From Candidatus Dadabacteria bacterium (lineage in GTDB: Bacteria; Desulfobacterota_D; UBA1144; Nemesobacterales; Nemesobacteraceae), in the NCBI GenBank assembly GCA_022822065.1, contig JAJECI010000010.1:62001-126000 (forward strand): 64,000 nucleotides of DNA. Reading direction: 5' to 3'. Both the position numbers and the translations under genes were made by a program. Each line of letters begins with the position of its first letter. The first letter of the stretch is position 1. The notes under the pieces were generated by a model. That model made no database searches. It had not been told where the DNA came from and was given only the letters and a program-made list of their open reading frames with translations. Positions 8,512-17,216 of this stretch are shown in pieces.

Positions 8512-8557
8512 AAAAAAAGGGTCGTACCCCGAAGCGGGAAGCTTCGGGATACAACCC
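8512..8557 (-). terminator. Rho-independent terminator
   Basis: On the reverse strand GGGTTGTATCCCGAAGC (8541-8557) pairs with GCTTCGGGGTACGACCC (8519-8535) around a short loop, and is followed by a run of seven T. It sits 24 bases after the stop of the 8581-9369 gene and should end its transcript before the GtrA-like gene. Confidence 0.8.
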
Positions 8558-8580
8558 TGAAAACTGTACTTACCTTAACT

Positions 8581-9369
8581 TCAGTTAACTACCTGGTACT
8601 GTGGGTAGACGAAGCTTCCCTTGGTCCAGATAGCCCAGACGGGGTCCCCAAGCGGCTTAAGCTTGTTAATCGAATGGCCCTCGGGAGCCGTGAACGTTAT
8701 TTTCGGGTTAGCCATGGAGACCGTACCCCCGTTCCACGGGATCGGGTACTTGACCACTCCCTTGCCCTCTATAAGCCCGAAGTAATTGAGGTGTCCCCCG
8801 CCGAATCCTCCGAGCTCGCTTCCGACCTGGGCCGTGGCCTCGATCATCGACTGTCCGCCGATTTCAAGCTTTGTCTTCAGCACTCCGTTCTCCACCACAG
8901 TGGTGGTCATTCCCTCCTGGGCGGGAATGCCGACGGGCTTGGTGAACTCCCTCATCTTGGGGGAGCTGTTGTAGTAATGGACGAAATACCTTCCGGGATA
9001 GGTTATGTCGGAATCCATCACGTACGAGTCGTGTCCGTCAAGCTCTATCGTCAGATAGGTGAGCGTGTACGCCCCGAACCCCGAGGTCTGGTTCTTGTCG
9101 GGAACCGTGTACATGTTTATGACCACATGGTTGTTCGGATGGGGCTTAAGACCCGCCGGAAGCATCGACTTCAGAACTTCCGGGTCGGCCTTGTAGGCCG
9201 CGATGAACATCCATGCGCCGGTCACGAGCTGCGGGCCCGGAAGCGAAGATGAACTGGCTGTAGCGTCCGGAGCATCACTCGAACCCGAACACCCGGAGTG
9301 CACGATCGTAAGCGGAACGGCGAAAAAAACCAAAACAGTTAAAAAAACCAAAAATCTTCTAGCTGACAT
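8581..9369 (-). CDS. Acetoacetate-decarboxylase-like exported protein
   Basis: 262 residues. The N-terminus RRFLVFLTVLVFFAVPLTIV is a signal sequence, followed by GCSGSSD; the cysteine may be lipidated, though the lipobox is imperfect. The body resembles the acetoacetate decarboxylase-like fold: ADPEVLKSMLPAGLKP, YTLTYLTIELDG, and FTKPVGIPAQEGM. Family members decarboxylate beta-keto acids through a lysine Schiff base, but secretion is atypical, so catalytic function is uncertain. It has its own terminator at 8512-8557. The family call is from pattern memory. Confidence 0.55.
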   Translation of the reverse strand: MSARRFLVFLTVLVFFAVPLTIVHSGCSGSSDAPDATASSSSLPGPQLVTGAWMFIAAYKADPEVLKSMLPAGLKPHPNNHVVINMYTVPDKNQTSGFGAYTLTYLTIELDGHDSYVMDSDITYPGRYFVHYYNSSPKMREFTKPVGIPAQEGMTTTVVENGVLKTKLEIGGQSMIEATAQVGSELGGFGGGHLNYFGLIEGKGVVKYPIPWNGGTVSMANPKITFTAPEGHSINKLKPLGDPVWAIWTKGSFVYPQYQVVN

Positions 9370-9441
9370 CTCTATTTCCTCCTTGAGATTTTCTAGTTTG
9401 ATAATATCCGGACGCCATTGAAATCAAGGTCCGCTTGAACC

Positions 9442-10218
9442 CTAATGCTCTTCCGACGCCCTCTTTTCCTTTTCTTTTATCATATACCTTACGGCGGAGC
9501 GAACGAACCTGTTTCTCTCAGCCTCCCCCAGCACTCCTTTAAGAGCATCGTGAACCGAGGGATCCACTACAAGCCCCCCGATCGAGCCTTCCCCTTCCCT
9601 TATCATTCGGGAAACCTCGGCCAGGTTGGAGGAGAAGCTCCGCATGTCCGCCGCGAACTGCTCGTCGTAGATGAGAGTATGCAGAAAACCCTCCTGCTTC
9701 TTATCCGCAAACGCCGCCACTATCTTGTCGAGATTCCTGGAGATGGCCGTGAGGTTCGTAACGAATTCCTCCGACTGGCTTATTATCTCCTGCATCTCGG
9801 GCGACGTGTAACCCCTGATCACGACCCCGTCGCGGGCCCTTCCTATGCTTTCTCCCTGGCCGGGAACGATCTCGACGAATTTCGCCCCCAGAAGCCCTTC
9901 GGTCTTGATCGTGGCGTGGGAGTCCTTCGGGATCCTGGCAAACGCCCGCTTCGTGATTTCCATCATGACCTGAACCTTCCCAAGGGAAAGATCATCCGAA
10001 AATTCAATGGACGATACCGATCCCACGCCCACTCCCGAGAGGCGCACGTAGGCACCTTCGAGCAGCCCCGCACTGTTGTCAAAGTAGGTTTTTACCTTGT
10101 ACTCCCTCTCAAAGAGCTCCTCCTGGCCGCTTATCGTAAAAACTCCGTAAACGAAGATAACGATTGATGCCAGAACGAAGATCCCCACCTTGAGCCGAGC
10201 GACTCTCTCTTTTTTCAT
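9442..10218 (-). CDS. MlaD/MCE-domain protein
   Basis: 258 residues. A single N-terminal membrane helix (VGIFVLASIVIFVYGVFTI, about 11-29) anchors it in the inner membrane. The MCE domain follows, with YFDNSAGLLEGAYVRLSGV and IKTEGLLGAKFVEIVPG, the standard beta-barrel signatures. MlaD proteins form hexameric rings that pass phospholipids between the membranes with an MlaFE ABC transporter. No mlaE or mlaF lies next to it in this window. The C-terminal half is helical and ends in a charged tail. Confidence 0.85.
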   Translation of the reverse strand: MKKERVARLKVGIFVLASIVIFVYGVFTISGQEELFEREYKVKTYFDNSAGLLEGAYVRLSGVGVGSVSSIEFSDDLSLGKVQVMMEITKRAFARIPKDSHATIKTEGLLGAKFVEIVPGQGESIGRARDGVVIRGYTSPEMQEIISQSEEFVTNLTAISRNLDKIVAAFADKKQEGFLHTLIYDEQFAADMRSFSSNLAEVSRMIREGEGSIGGLVVDPSVHDALKGVLGEAERNRFVRSAVRYMIKEKEKRASEEH

Positions 10219-10379
10219 CTGCGCTCTCCCGGCGTGACCAGCACGCCTTACCCATAGGTATTGTACCGAAAAACCGGATTATTTGTAAGCGGGGAATTGA
10301 AAATCCGGGCGGCTGTGATAACCTCAATTACTCTGTTCCGTCCGAGGCGCTCCCCAGTACCGAAAAGGAGCTTTCACTC

Positions 10380-11945
10380 ATGGCAAGGATAAAAAGAGCG
10401 GTAATAAGCGTTTACGACAAAAAGGGGATAACCACGCTCGCGAAGGGCCTGGGGGAACTTGGGGTTGAGATGCTCTCAACCGGGGGAACCGCCGGGAGGC
10501 TCAGGGACGGCGGGGCGAAAGTGACGGAAATATCGGACTACACGGGGTTTCCCGAAATACTGGGAGGAAGGGTGAAAACGCTTCACCCCAAGATCCACGG
10601 AGGACTTCTCGGAATAAGGGACGATGAACGCCACAGAGAGGAAATGGCGGCAAACTCCATAGAGCCCATAGACATGCTCGTGGTCAACTTCTACCCGTTT
10701 GAGGAAGTGGTCGCAAAAGAGGGGGCCACGTTTTCTGAAGCGATAGAGAACATAGACATAGGCGGGCCGGCGATGCTTCGGGCCGCGGCGAAAAACCACG
10801 CGTCGGTGACCGTGCTCACCGATCCCGAAGACTACGGCACCGTGCTCAGGGAGCTTCGCGGAAACAAGGGGAAAATCTCCCCCGAGACAAATTTCCGCCT
10901 CTCGGCAAAGGCCTTCTCATACGTCTCGAGATACGACGCGGCGATATCAAACTATCTCTCGTCCCTCGAACCTGACGGCGGAAGAAACCCCCTTCCAGCG
11001 ACCTACACCCTCTACCTGGAGAAAAAGCTCGATCTTCGCTACGGGGAGAACCCCCATCAGCCGGGGGCCTTCTACACGGAAAGCCGCACAGCCGGGGCGC
11101 ACTGCGTGGCAAACGCAAGGCAGCTCCAGGGAAAGGAGCTTTCCCTTAACAACATATACGACACCGACTCCGCTTTCGAACTCGTAAGGGAGCTCGAAGA
11201 GACCGCGTGCGTGATAGTGAAGCATAACAATCCCTGCGGAGCGGCGCTCGGGGACACTCCGGCGGAGGCGTTCTCCCGGGCGAGGGAATGCGATCCGGAA
11301 AGCGCTTTCGGCGGGATAATAGCCTTTAACAGGGAGGTTGACAAGACCGCAGCCGAGGAGATAGCCGGAATGTTCGCCGAAGTGGTCATAGCTCCGGGTT
11401 TTTCAGAAAAGGCGCTCATGCTGCTATCGGCGAGGAAGAACCTGCGGGTGCTTCTCTCGGGGGGAATGGATATCGGCGGGGCGGGAACCCTGGACATAAA
11501 GAAGGTGACGGGCGGGGCGCTCATACAGCAAAGCGACAGGGGACGGGGGGATGATTTTTCGGACATAAAGATCCCGACCAAGAGAAAACCTACCGAGGAA
11601 GAGATAGCAGATCTCCGGTTCGCCTGGAAAATCTGCCGGCACACCAAGTCAAACGCAATTGTCTACGCGAGAGACCTCCGGACGGTGGGCATAGGGGCGG
11701 GACAGATGAGCAGGGTCGATTCGGTAAGGATCGCGGGGATGAAGGCCCGGACTCCGACCGACGGCTCGGTGCTCGCTTCTGACGCGTTTTTCCCCTTCAG
11801 AGACGGCGTCGACGAAGCGGCGCGGGCGGGGATCACGGCAGTAGCGCAGCCCGGAGGATCGGTAAGGGACGAGGAGGTCATCGCCGCCGCGGACGAGCAC
11901 TCAATGGCGATGGTCTTTACCGGGAAAAGGCACTTCAGGCACTAA
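10380..11945 (+). CDS. purH: Bifunctional AICAR formyltransferase / IMP cyclohydrolase
   Basis: 521 residues, normal family length. The N-terminal MGS-like domain (cyclohydrolase) begins RAVISVYDKKGITTLAKGL and includes VKTLHPKIHGGLL. The C-terminal formyltransferase domain carries KHNNPCGAA at about 280-288, the catalytic Lys-His pair, and DAFFPFRDGVDEAA near the end. It performs the last two steps of IMP synthesis. Isoleucine codons here are largely ATA despite high GC, a trait shared with the tra cluster. Start ATG follows AAGGAG with good spacing. Confidence 0.96.
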   Translation: MARIKRAVISVYDKKGITTLAKGLGELGVEMLSTGGTAGRLRDGGAKVTEISDYTGFPEILGGRVKTLHPKIHGGLLGIRDDERHREEMAANSIEPIDMLVVNFYPFEEVVAKEGATFSEAIENIDIGGPAMLRAAAKNHASVTVLTDPEDYGTVLRELRGNKGKISPETNFRLSAKAFSYVSRYDAAISNYLSSLEPDGGRNPLPATYTLYLEKKLDLRYGENPHQPGAFYTESRTAGAHCVANARQLQGKELSLNNIYDTDSAFELVRELEETACVIVKHNNPCGAALGDTPAEAFSRARECDPESAFGGIIAFNREVDKTAAEEIAGMFAEVVIAPGFSEKALMLLSARKNLRVLLSGGMDIGGAGTLDIKKVTGGALIQQSDRGRGDDFSDIKIPTKRKPTEEEIADLRFAWKICRHTKSNAIVYARDLRTVGIGAGQMSRVDSVRIAGMKARTPTDGSVLASDAFFPFRDGVDEAARAGITAVAQPGGSVRDEEVIAAADEHSMAMVFTGKRHFRH

Positions 11946-12139
11946 GTATAAGACCAACTCAAGAAAAGATTCGGGGATATCCTTTCCTTACGGAATCTTT
12001 AAAGCAAGTGCACATAGCTTTTTCTTAGGACCCAAAAACTTTGCGGAAGGATTATCGCAGACAAATCACGAAAACTAACTGTGGTCAACTCCATCTGATA
12101 CTCACAACTTTCTGTTACCATTGAAGTATTTTATTGTAA

Positions 12140-12171
12140 TCAAATAAGAACAATTAATTGTGCTTATTTGA
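12140..12171. promoter_or_regulatory. 32 bp palindrome upstream of a DUF4143 ATPase gene
   Basis: TCAAATAAG at the left and CTTATTTGA at the right enclose ACAATTAATTGT, itself a perfect palindrome; only one A/G mismatch interrupts the symmetry. It ends 35 bases before the ATG at 12207, in operator position. Binding by the downstream protein or another dimeric regulator is an inference. Confidence 0.55.
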
Positions 12172-12206
12172 CTTTTTCTTTCTTCCCCGCTATTATATGG
12201 ATCACT

Positions 12207-13664
12207 ATGTTAAGAGTCTCGGAAGAGGAAATACTCCAGCGTCTTCGCACCGACAGTCCCTGGTGGGAAAATCGGAAGGACACCAGATGGAAAGATGCTC
12301 CAAAACGAGTCTACTTTGACCCGTTTTTTGAACTCATATATGAGAAAAAGGTCAATCGCGCGGTCGTACTCATGGGCCCCCGCAGGGTTGGCAAAACCGT
12401 TATGGTTCACCAAGCGATCGCCGAACTCGTAAAGAAAAGGATTAAACCGAAGCGAATTCTATACGTTCCCCTAGACAACCCCCTGTATTCAGGGCTCTCG
12501 CTCGAAAAAATACTCTTTATGTTCACCAACCTGAATTCCATAAAGAAAGACGAGTCTTCCTACCTTTTTTTTGACGAGATTCAATACCTCGGCGACTGGG
12601 AGCGGCATTTAAAATCTCTGGTTGATTCCTACCCGCAACACCGTTTTATAGTCACCGGTTCGGCCGCAGCAGCACTAAAGCTGAAAAGCGACGAATCTGG
12701 TGCGGGAAGGTTCACCGACTTCATCCTTCCTCCATTGACATTTTACGAATACATTAAATTCTCGGACGAAGAAGAAAAATTCCTTGCTCAGAAAAAAGAC
12801 ATTCCCCTTAATCAGATCAGTCTGCTTCTTGAAAAGATTGACGACCTTAACCAAGAATTTGTCGACTACATAAATTTCGGAGGTTATCCAGAAGCTGTAT
12901 TTTCAGAAGAGATAAGAACAGATCCCAGTCGTTTCATCAGAAACGACATTATAGAGAAGGTACTTCTACGAGACCTGCCGAGCCTGTATGGAATCCGCGA
13001 CATCCCTGAACTTAACCGCCTGTTTACAATGCTCGTCCATAACACCGGGCAGGAAATTGAACTGTCGGGAATTTCTCAAGACTCAAACGTAGCGAAAGGC
13101 ACGATATTAAAGTATCTGGAATATCTGGAAGCCGCTTTTCTTATAAAACGCATCAGCCGGGTCGACAGGAACGCCAGGAAATTCAAAAGGGAACATAAGT
13201 TCAAAGTTTATCTTACAAACACCTCGATGTACCCGGCATTATTCGGCGCTCTGGACAAGGATGACAAGACTGTTTTGGGAAAACTGGCGGAGACGGCCGT
13301 TTTCAGTCACTACTTCCACTTCCTCGAAAAACTATATTACGCACGCTGGAGAAACGGTGAAGTGGATCTAGTAGTTATGGATGATACGGGGGTAAAACCT
13401 GCAACAGCAGTTGAAATTAAATGGTCGGACAGGCCTGTTGAAAATTCATCGGAAATCAAAGGACTGCTTGATTTTGCCGAAAAACACAAACTCGCCGGTT
13501 TGGGAGAAACGATTTTCTGTACGCTCAGCAAATTCGACTTCCAGCAACATAACAATAAAAAAATTATGTTTTTCCCCACAAGCATTCTCTGTCTTGCGCT
13601 AGGGCAATCTCTCAACACCCGAGAATTCAGAGAAGCCTTGGTTAAATCCGCAATCGAACGCTAA
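12207..13664 (+). CDS. AAA-type ATPase with C-terminal DUF4143 domain
   Basis: 485 residues from the ATG at 12207 (frame open from 12168; GGATCACT precedes). Walker A GPRRVGKT at about 57-64 and Walker B YLFFDEIQYL at about 119-128 are intact. The C-terminal half carries the DUF4143 restriction-nuclease-like fold: GEVDLVVMDD and a later AVEIKWSDRP supply the D and ExK residues. The cellular role of this widespread ATPase family is poorly known; copies scatter with mobile DNA. A second, unrelated-in-detail copy is at 15451-16641. Confidence 0.85.
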   Translation: MLRVSEEEILQRLRTDSPWWENRKDTRWKDAPKRVYFDPFFELIYEKKVNRAVVLMGPRRVGKTVMVHQAIAELVKKRIKPKRILYVPLDNPLYSGLSLEKILFMFTNLNSIKKDESSYLFFDEIQYLGDWERHLKSLVDSYPQHRFIVTGSAAAALKLKSDESGAGRFTDFILPPLTFYEYIKFSDEEEKFLAQKKDIPLNQISLLLEKIDDLNQEFVDYINFGGYPEAVFSEEIRTDPSRFIRNDIIEKVLLRDLPSLYGIRDIPELNRLFTMLVHNTGQEIELSGISQDSNVAKGTILKYLEYLEAAFLIKRISRVDRNARKFKREHKFKVYLTNTSMYPALFGALDKDDKTVLGKLAETAVFSHYFHFLEKLYYARWRNGEVDLVVMDDTGVKPATAVEIKWSDRPVENSSEIKGLLDFAEKHKLAGLGETIFCTLSKFDFQQHNNKKIMFFPTSILCLALGQSLNTREFREALVKSAIER

Positions 13665-13737
13665 TGAGTAAAAGAATGCGCTCAATGGATTGATCAGCTT
13701 TTACAGATCTTCCCGTTGATCTGAACCTGCTCGCTTA

Positions 13738-15303
13738 TCAGTCAACTTCAAGATAAGGCCCGATGTCCGAGTGGTTCTCTATGAGAAAAGAATTGCTCTC
13801 TATCATGGTCCCCCTCGCGCGCTCAAGATCGGCCAGAGCGACCCGGTGGCTGGCGAAGGCGCTTATGTAATTGGCCTCCGCGCTTATGAGGTCCCTCTGC
13901 GCTTCAAGGATCTCCCTGGTGGTGGAAAGTCCCGCCTTGAATTTCTCCTCCTCGTTCCCGAGCACCTCCTTAGCGAGGCTGGTGGAAAGCAGGGCGGCCT
14001 CCATCCTCTTCTGGCTGCTCGTGATCTCCCTTATGGCGTTTCTGACGTCGAGGCGGACCGCGTCTTTCTGTTTCTGGTAGCTTATAACGCTTCGGTCATA
14101 GTCGGCACGGGCTTTCGCGTAGTCCCCCCCGGCCTTTCTTCCGAAGACCGGAAAGCTAAGCCTCCCCGTAACGCTCCAGCTCGGATAATCGCGGCCGACG
14201 ATGCTGTCGTAGGCATGCGAGGAATCGGCAAAGCGCCGGGGCACGCCGCCAAACTCCCCGAAAACGAGCCTGTCGGGATTCTCGGAACCCCCGAGACCCA
14301 GGTACTCAAGGCGGCCCTCCACGGTGAGCCGCGGTAGCCTCTGGCGGGAATAAAAGGTCTTAAGCGCCTGCGCCTTCTCCATCTCCTTCTCCGCCCGGCG
14401 CATCTCGGGGCGGTTCTCAAACGCCTGCACCACGGCCACGGCTTCTGAGGGCGGTTCGTAGGCGGCCGGCATGGAGTCGGTTACCTCGAGCAGCTCAACG
14501 CTTTCCTCAAGAGGGATGGCAATCAGGTTCTTAAGCGCGTCCATAGACGCCTCGTAGGCGTTCTCGGAGTTTATCATCCTAACCTTCCTGGCGGCGCTCT
14601 CGGAGCGCGCCTGGGTGAGGGCCACCCTGGGCAGAACCCCGACCTCCACCTGTATTCCGGTCCTTCTCTCAAGGTCCAGGGCCAGATCGTAGGCTTTTTT
14701 CTCAAGGTCGCGGTCGTGGGCCGCGGCCACAACTCCCCAGTAGCTTCTCTCAAGATCGAAAAGCGTCTTCGCCACCATGCGCTCGAATTCGTAGACGGAT
14801 ATGTCCCTGTCCTTTCTCGAGAGCACCACCGATACCCTGTGGGAGGCTATATCGAAGCCGCGGAGCAGCTCCTGTCCCACGCTGAAACCGAGGCTTGCGG
14901 CCCACGAAGGGCTCAGGCTCTCAAGCGGGGAATCGGTCTCGGTCCTCGATACCTCAAGATCGTAGAGCTTGTAGAAGGTCCCGGTGGGAAGCTTCCCCGA
15001 AAGCTCGCTCCCGAAGGAGAAAACCTCGGCGTTCACTATTCCGTCCTCTATGAAGGCACTGGCAGTGGGGGTTTTTGTGTCGGCATAGGAGGCCATGAAG
15101 CTTATCTCGGGATCGTAGAATCCCTTCCTGCTCTTGTGTTCCCCGCGTGCGGTGTCGATGCCGAGCATCCAGACCCTTATGTCGTGATTTTTCTCAAGGG
15201 CCATTATCTTTGCCTGCGTGAGCGTAAGGGCTTCCGCCCCGCCCGAGGCGAAGAGAAAGCACGCGGCAAAAACCAGAAAGATTCTAAAGCGTTTTGACAT
15301 CAA
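13738..15303 (-). CDS. TolC-family outer-membrane efflux protein
   Basis: 521 residues. The signal peptide RFRIFLVFAACFLFASGGAEA is followed by ALTLTQAKIMALEKNHDIRV, the usual opening of OEP proteins. Two long helical repeats rich in Ala, Arg and Glu follow (for example LFDLERSYWGVVAAAHDRDL and YQKQKDAVRLDVRNAIREIT), ending with RDLISAEANYISAFASHRVA. These trimers form the outer-membrane exit duct of efflux pumps or type I secretion. No inner-membrane pump or adaptor gene is adjacent. Confidence 0.88.
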   Translation of the reverse strand: MMSKRFRIFLVFAACFLFASGGAEALTLTQAKIMALEKNHDIRVWMLGIDTARGEHKSRKGFYDPEISFMASYADTKTPTASAFIEDGIVNAEVFSFGSELSGKLPTGTFYKLYDLEVSRTETDSPLESLSPSWAASLGFSVGQELLRGFDIASHRVSVVLSRKDRDISVYEFERMVAKTLFDLERSYWGVVAAAHDRDLEKKAYDLALDLERRTGIQVEVGVLPRVALTQARSESAARKVRMINSENAYEASMDALKNLIAIPLEESVELLEVTDSMPAAYEPPSEAVAVVQAFENRPEMRRAEKEMEKAQALKTFYSRQRLPRLTVEGRLEYLGLGGSENPDRLVFGEFGGVPRRFADSSHAYDSIVGRDYPSWSVTGRLSFPVFGRKAGGDYAKARADYDRSVISYQKQKDAVRLDVRNAIREITSSQKRMEAALLSTSLAKEVLGNEEEKFKAGLSTTREILEAQRDLISAEANYISAFASHRVALADLERARGTMIESNSFLIENHSDIGPYLEVD

Positions 15304-15450
15304 GATACTCCGTTACCTGAAAGCGGACCCTGCGTTCTGCGCCCTGCGCCCTGATCCGGACCCTTCGTCATCCTCCCCGAATCCGCGGTAAAAATTTACT
15401 GAGAAAACCGGAAAAAGCCTAATTTCGGGCCGGAGGGAATTTCCAGCTTC

Positions 15451-16641
15451 TCATGCCAGGTGTTCCCGAAGTCTGAATGCGTTTACGGCAAGCAGCTTTT
15501 CTGTAACCGGAAAGCTCTGACGGGTACGGCAAAGCACCATGACGGGCCATCTCGCGCGCGGTCCGAGCAGTTCGTGAACCTTGAGCGCCTGGGCAAAGTC
15601 GCGTGATGTCGGAAGCTCCTTCCATTTCGCTTCCGCCAGAGTCAGACGACCGTCCTTCTCAATAATGAAATCCGTTTCGCGTGACTGGTCCCGATAGTGC
15701 CATATGGTCGCTTCCGGAACCGCCAGAGACAGGTATTTTCGCAGTTCGCCAAAAATAAAAGTCTCCCATATCGCTCCGACCAGATAGCTTTCGGTCACCG
15801 CCTGTCTGCTAAGCCCCAGGAGAAAACACAGCAACCCGACATCGTTGAAAAAAAGCTTGGGTGTCTTCGCGAGACGTTTCCCGGGATTCGCGAACCAGGG
15901 CTCAAGCAGCGTAACCTGATTGGAAGCCAAAAGCACATTCAGCCACTTGTCGGCGGTTTTGCTGTTTATTCCCGTCTCCTTGGCAACTTCCGACTTATTA
16001 AGCAGTTGGCCGCTACGGAGAGCCAGGGCGCGCATGAAGCGGTCAAAGTCCCTCAACGACGAAACATTTAAAAGCTGCCTGACATCGCGCTCAAGATAAG
16101 TCGCCTGATAGCTGGCGAAATAGTCAGCGGGTCTCATCGCAGGGTCCTTCCAGAGCTGTGGCATAAACCCGCGACCGAGAATCCCGGCCATCCCTTCACT
16201 CTCTTCCAGCCGGGAAAACACGGGTCCCAGTTCCTGAATCGTAAGGCCTTCGAGTTCCAGCACGCCGCATCGTCCCGCCAGAGACTCCGACACTCCCCGC
16301 ATCAGACTGAACTTCTGTGACCCGGTAAGGATGAAGCGTCCGTTCATCTCCCTGTGCCTGTCTATTTCAACCTTCAGGTAGCGAAACAGCTTGGGTGCGT
16401 ATTGAACCTCATCCACAAGCAGCGGCGCGGGATGACGCGACAGAAAGGATTGGGGGTCCTCTTCAGCCAACTGGGCTTCCGCCGGAAGGTCGAGGCTTAC
16501 GTAGTTGTAATCCCCGAACAGTTTTGTCAGCAGCGTTGTCTTCCCCGTCTGACGGGTGCCCGTAACGACAACGGCGGGGAAGTGCCTTGCCATGCGCCTG
16601 ACTGACGCGGCTATTTCTCTTGGAAACTCATTATTCGACAT
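15451..16641 (-). CDS. AAA-type ATPase with DUF4143 domain (second copy)
   Basis: 396 residues. Walker A VTGTRQTGKTTLLTK at about 26-40 and Walker B APLLVDEVQYAP at about 72-83. A TGSQKFSLM sensor segment follows. The C-terminal part includes ETDFIIEKDGRLTLAEAKWK, the D...E-x-K arrangement of the nuclease-like domain. It belongs to the shorter, classic DUF4143 type and is not a recent duplicate of 12207-13664. Its promoter region contains a perfect 18 bp inverted repeat (16813-16857). Confidence 0.87.
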   Translation of the reverse strand: MSNNEFPREIAASVRRMARHFPAVVVTGTRQTGKTTLLTKLFGDYNYVSLDLPAEAQLAEEDPQSFLSRHPAPLLVDEVQYAPKLFRYLKVEIDRHREMNGRFILTGSQKFSLMRGVSESLAGRCGVLELEGLTIQELGPVFSRLEESEGMAGILGRGFMPQLWKDPAMRPADYFASYQATYLERDVRQLLNVSSLRDFDRFMRALALRSGQLLNKSEVAKETGINSKTADKWLNVLLASNQVTLLEPWFANPGKRLAKTPKLFFNDVGLLCFLLGLSRQAVTESYLVGAIWETFIFGELRKYLSLAVPEATIWHYRDQSRETDFIIEKDGRLTLAEAKWKELPTSRDFAQALKVHELLGPRARWPVMVLCRTRQSFPVTEKLLAVNAFRLREHLA

Positions 16642-16812
16642 ATCGGGTATTGAAACTCCATTATTTATGGGTTTAGAATAACTGAATTGTCAGACTCTCT
16701 CAAGAGAAAAATAATCAGGATCACAGAATCGCCAAAGCGGAACTGGTCAGCACGCTGAGCTGACATCGAGGCGACCGGGTCGCCGACAATGAACCCCCAC
16801 ACGCGGTTTCCA

Positions 16813-16857
16813 ATAACCATGAAAATTGGATGGCAAACTTCCAATTTTCATGGTTAT
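16813..16857. repeat. Perfect 18 bp inverted repeat, 9 base loop
   Basis: ATAACCATGAAAATTGGA at 16813-16830 and its exact reverse complement at 16840-16857. There is no T tract on either side, so it is not a typical terminator. It lies about 170 bases upstream of the DUF4143 ATPase start at 16641 and may be an operator or a dispersed palindromic element. Confidence 0.8.
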
Positions 16858-17102
16858 AAATCTGCATGATGATTCGACCTTTGGATATTTAGGTTATTAT
16901 GTCGAGGTATTTTTAGGTTATTGTGCAGGAAGCAGGTTCGTTTTGCTTCTTGACGAAACCACGGGGTGACGAAATTAGGAATAATGGACAGATTATGAAT
17001 GTCTGGGAGTGCGTCACCTTGCATGTCGGGGCTACGGCCCCACCCGGCATCTTAACGCATGATTGGCCCCGTCCATTTTCGAAATGCGGACATGAATCGA
17101 GG

Positions 17103-17202
17103 TTTTCGTGTAGCCTGAGATTGGCACAAAGCATTTTGTGTAGCCTGAAACAGAAAACAGGCTATACAAACAGATTGGAAAAGCCTGCAGGCTACTCAAA
17201 AT
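17103..17202. repeat. Cluster of four TTTTGTGTAGCCTG-like units
   Basis: Two direct copies (TTTTCGTGTAGCCTGA near 17103-17118 and TTTTGTGTAGCCTGAAA at 17134-17150) face two inverted copies (CAGGCTATACAAA at 17158-17170 and CAGGCTACTCAAAA at 17188-17201). Spacings are irregular. It lies immediately 3' of the Fic gene. Confidence 0.6.
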
Positions 17203-17216
17203 TTTCTTGACACTTA

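Larger units (their letters stand above)
16642..17216. other. Intergenic region without a supported gene
   Basis: About 575 bases between the divergently placed 5' end of the DUF4143 ATPase gene and the 3' end of the Fic gene. It holds the 18 bp palindrome (16813-16857), two copies of TTTAGGTTATT near 16885-16921, and the GTAGCCTG repeat cluster (17103-17202). I see no convincing coding frame on either strand. Confidence 0.6.

Noticed and set aside
11965-12000. Terminator after purH
   Set aside because: AAAGATTC and GAATCTTT can pair across a 20-base loop, but no T tract follows, so I do not call it.
17103-17202. CRISPR-like array
   Set aside because: Units are only about 14 bases, in mixed orientation with irregular spacing. 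No CRISPR array or cas gene was seen in the window.
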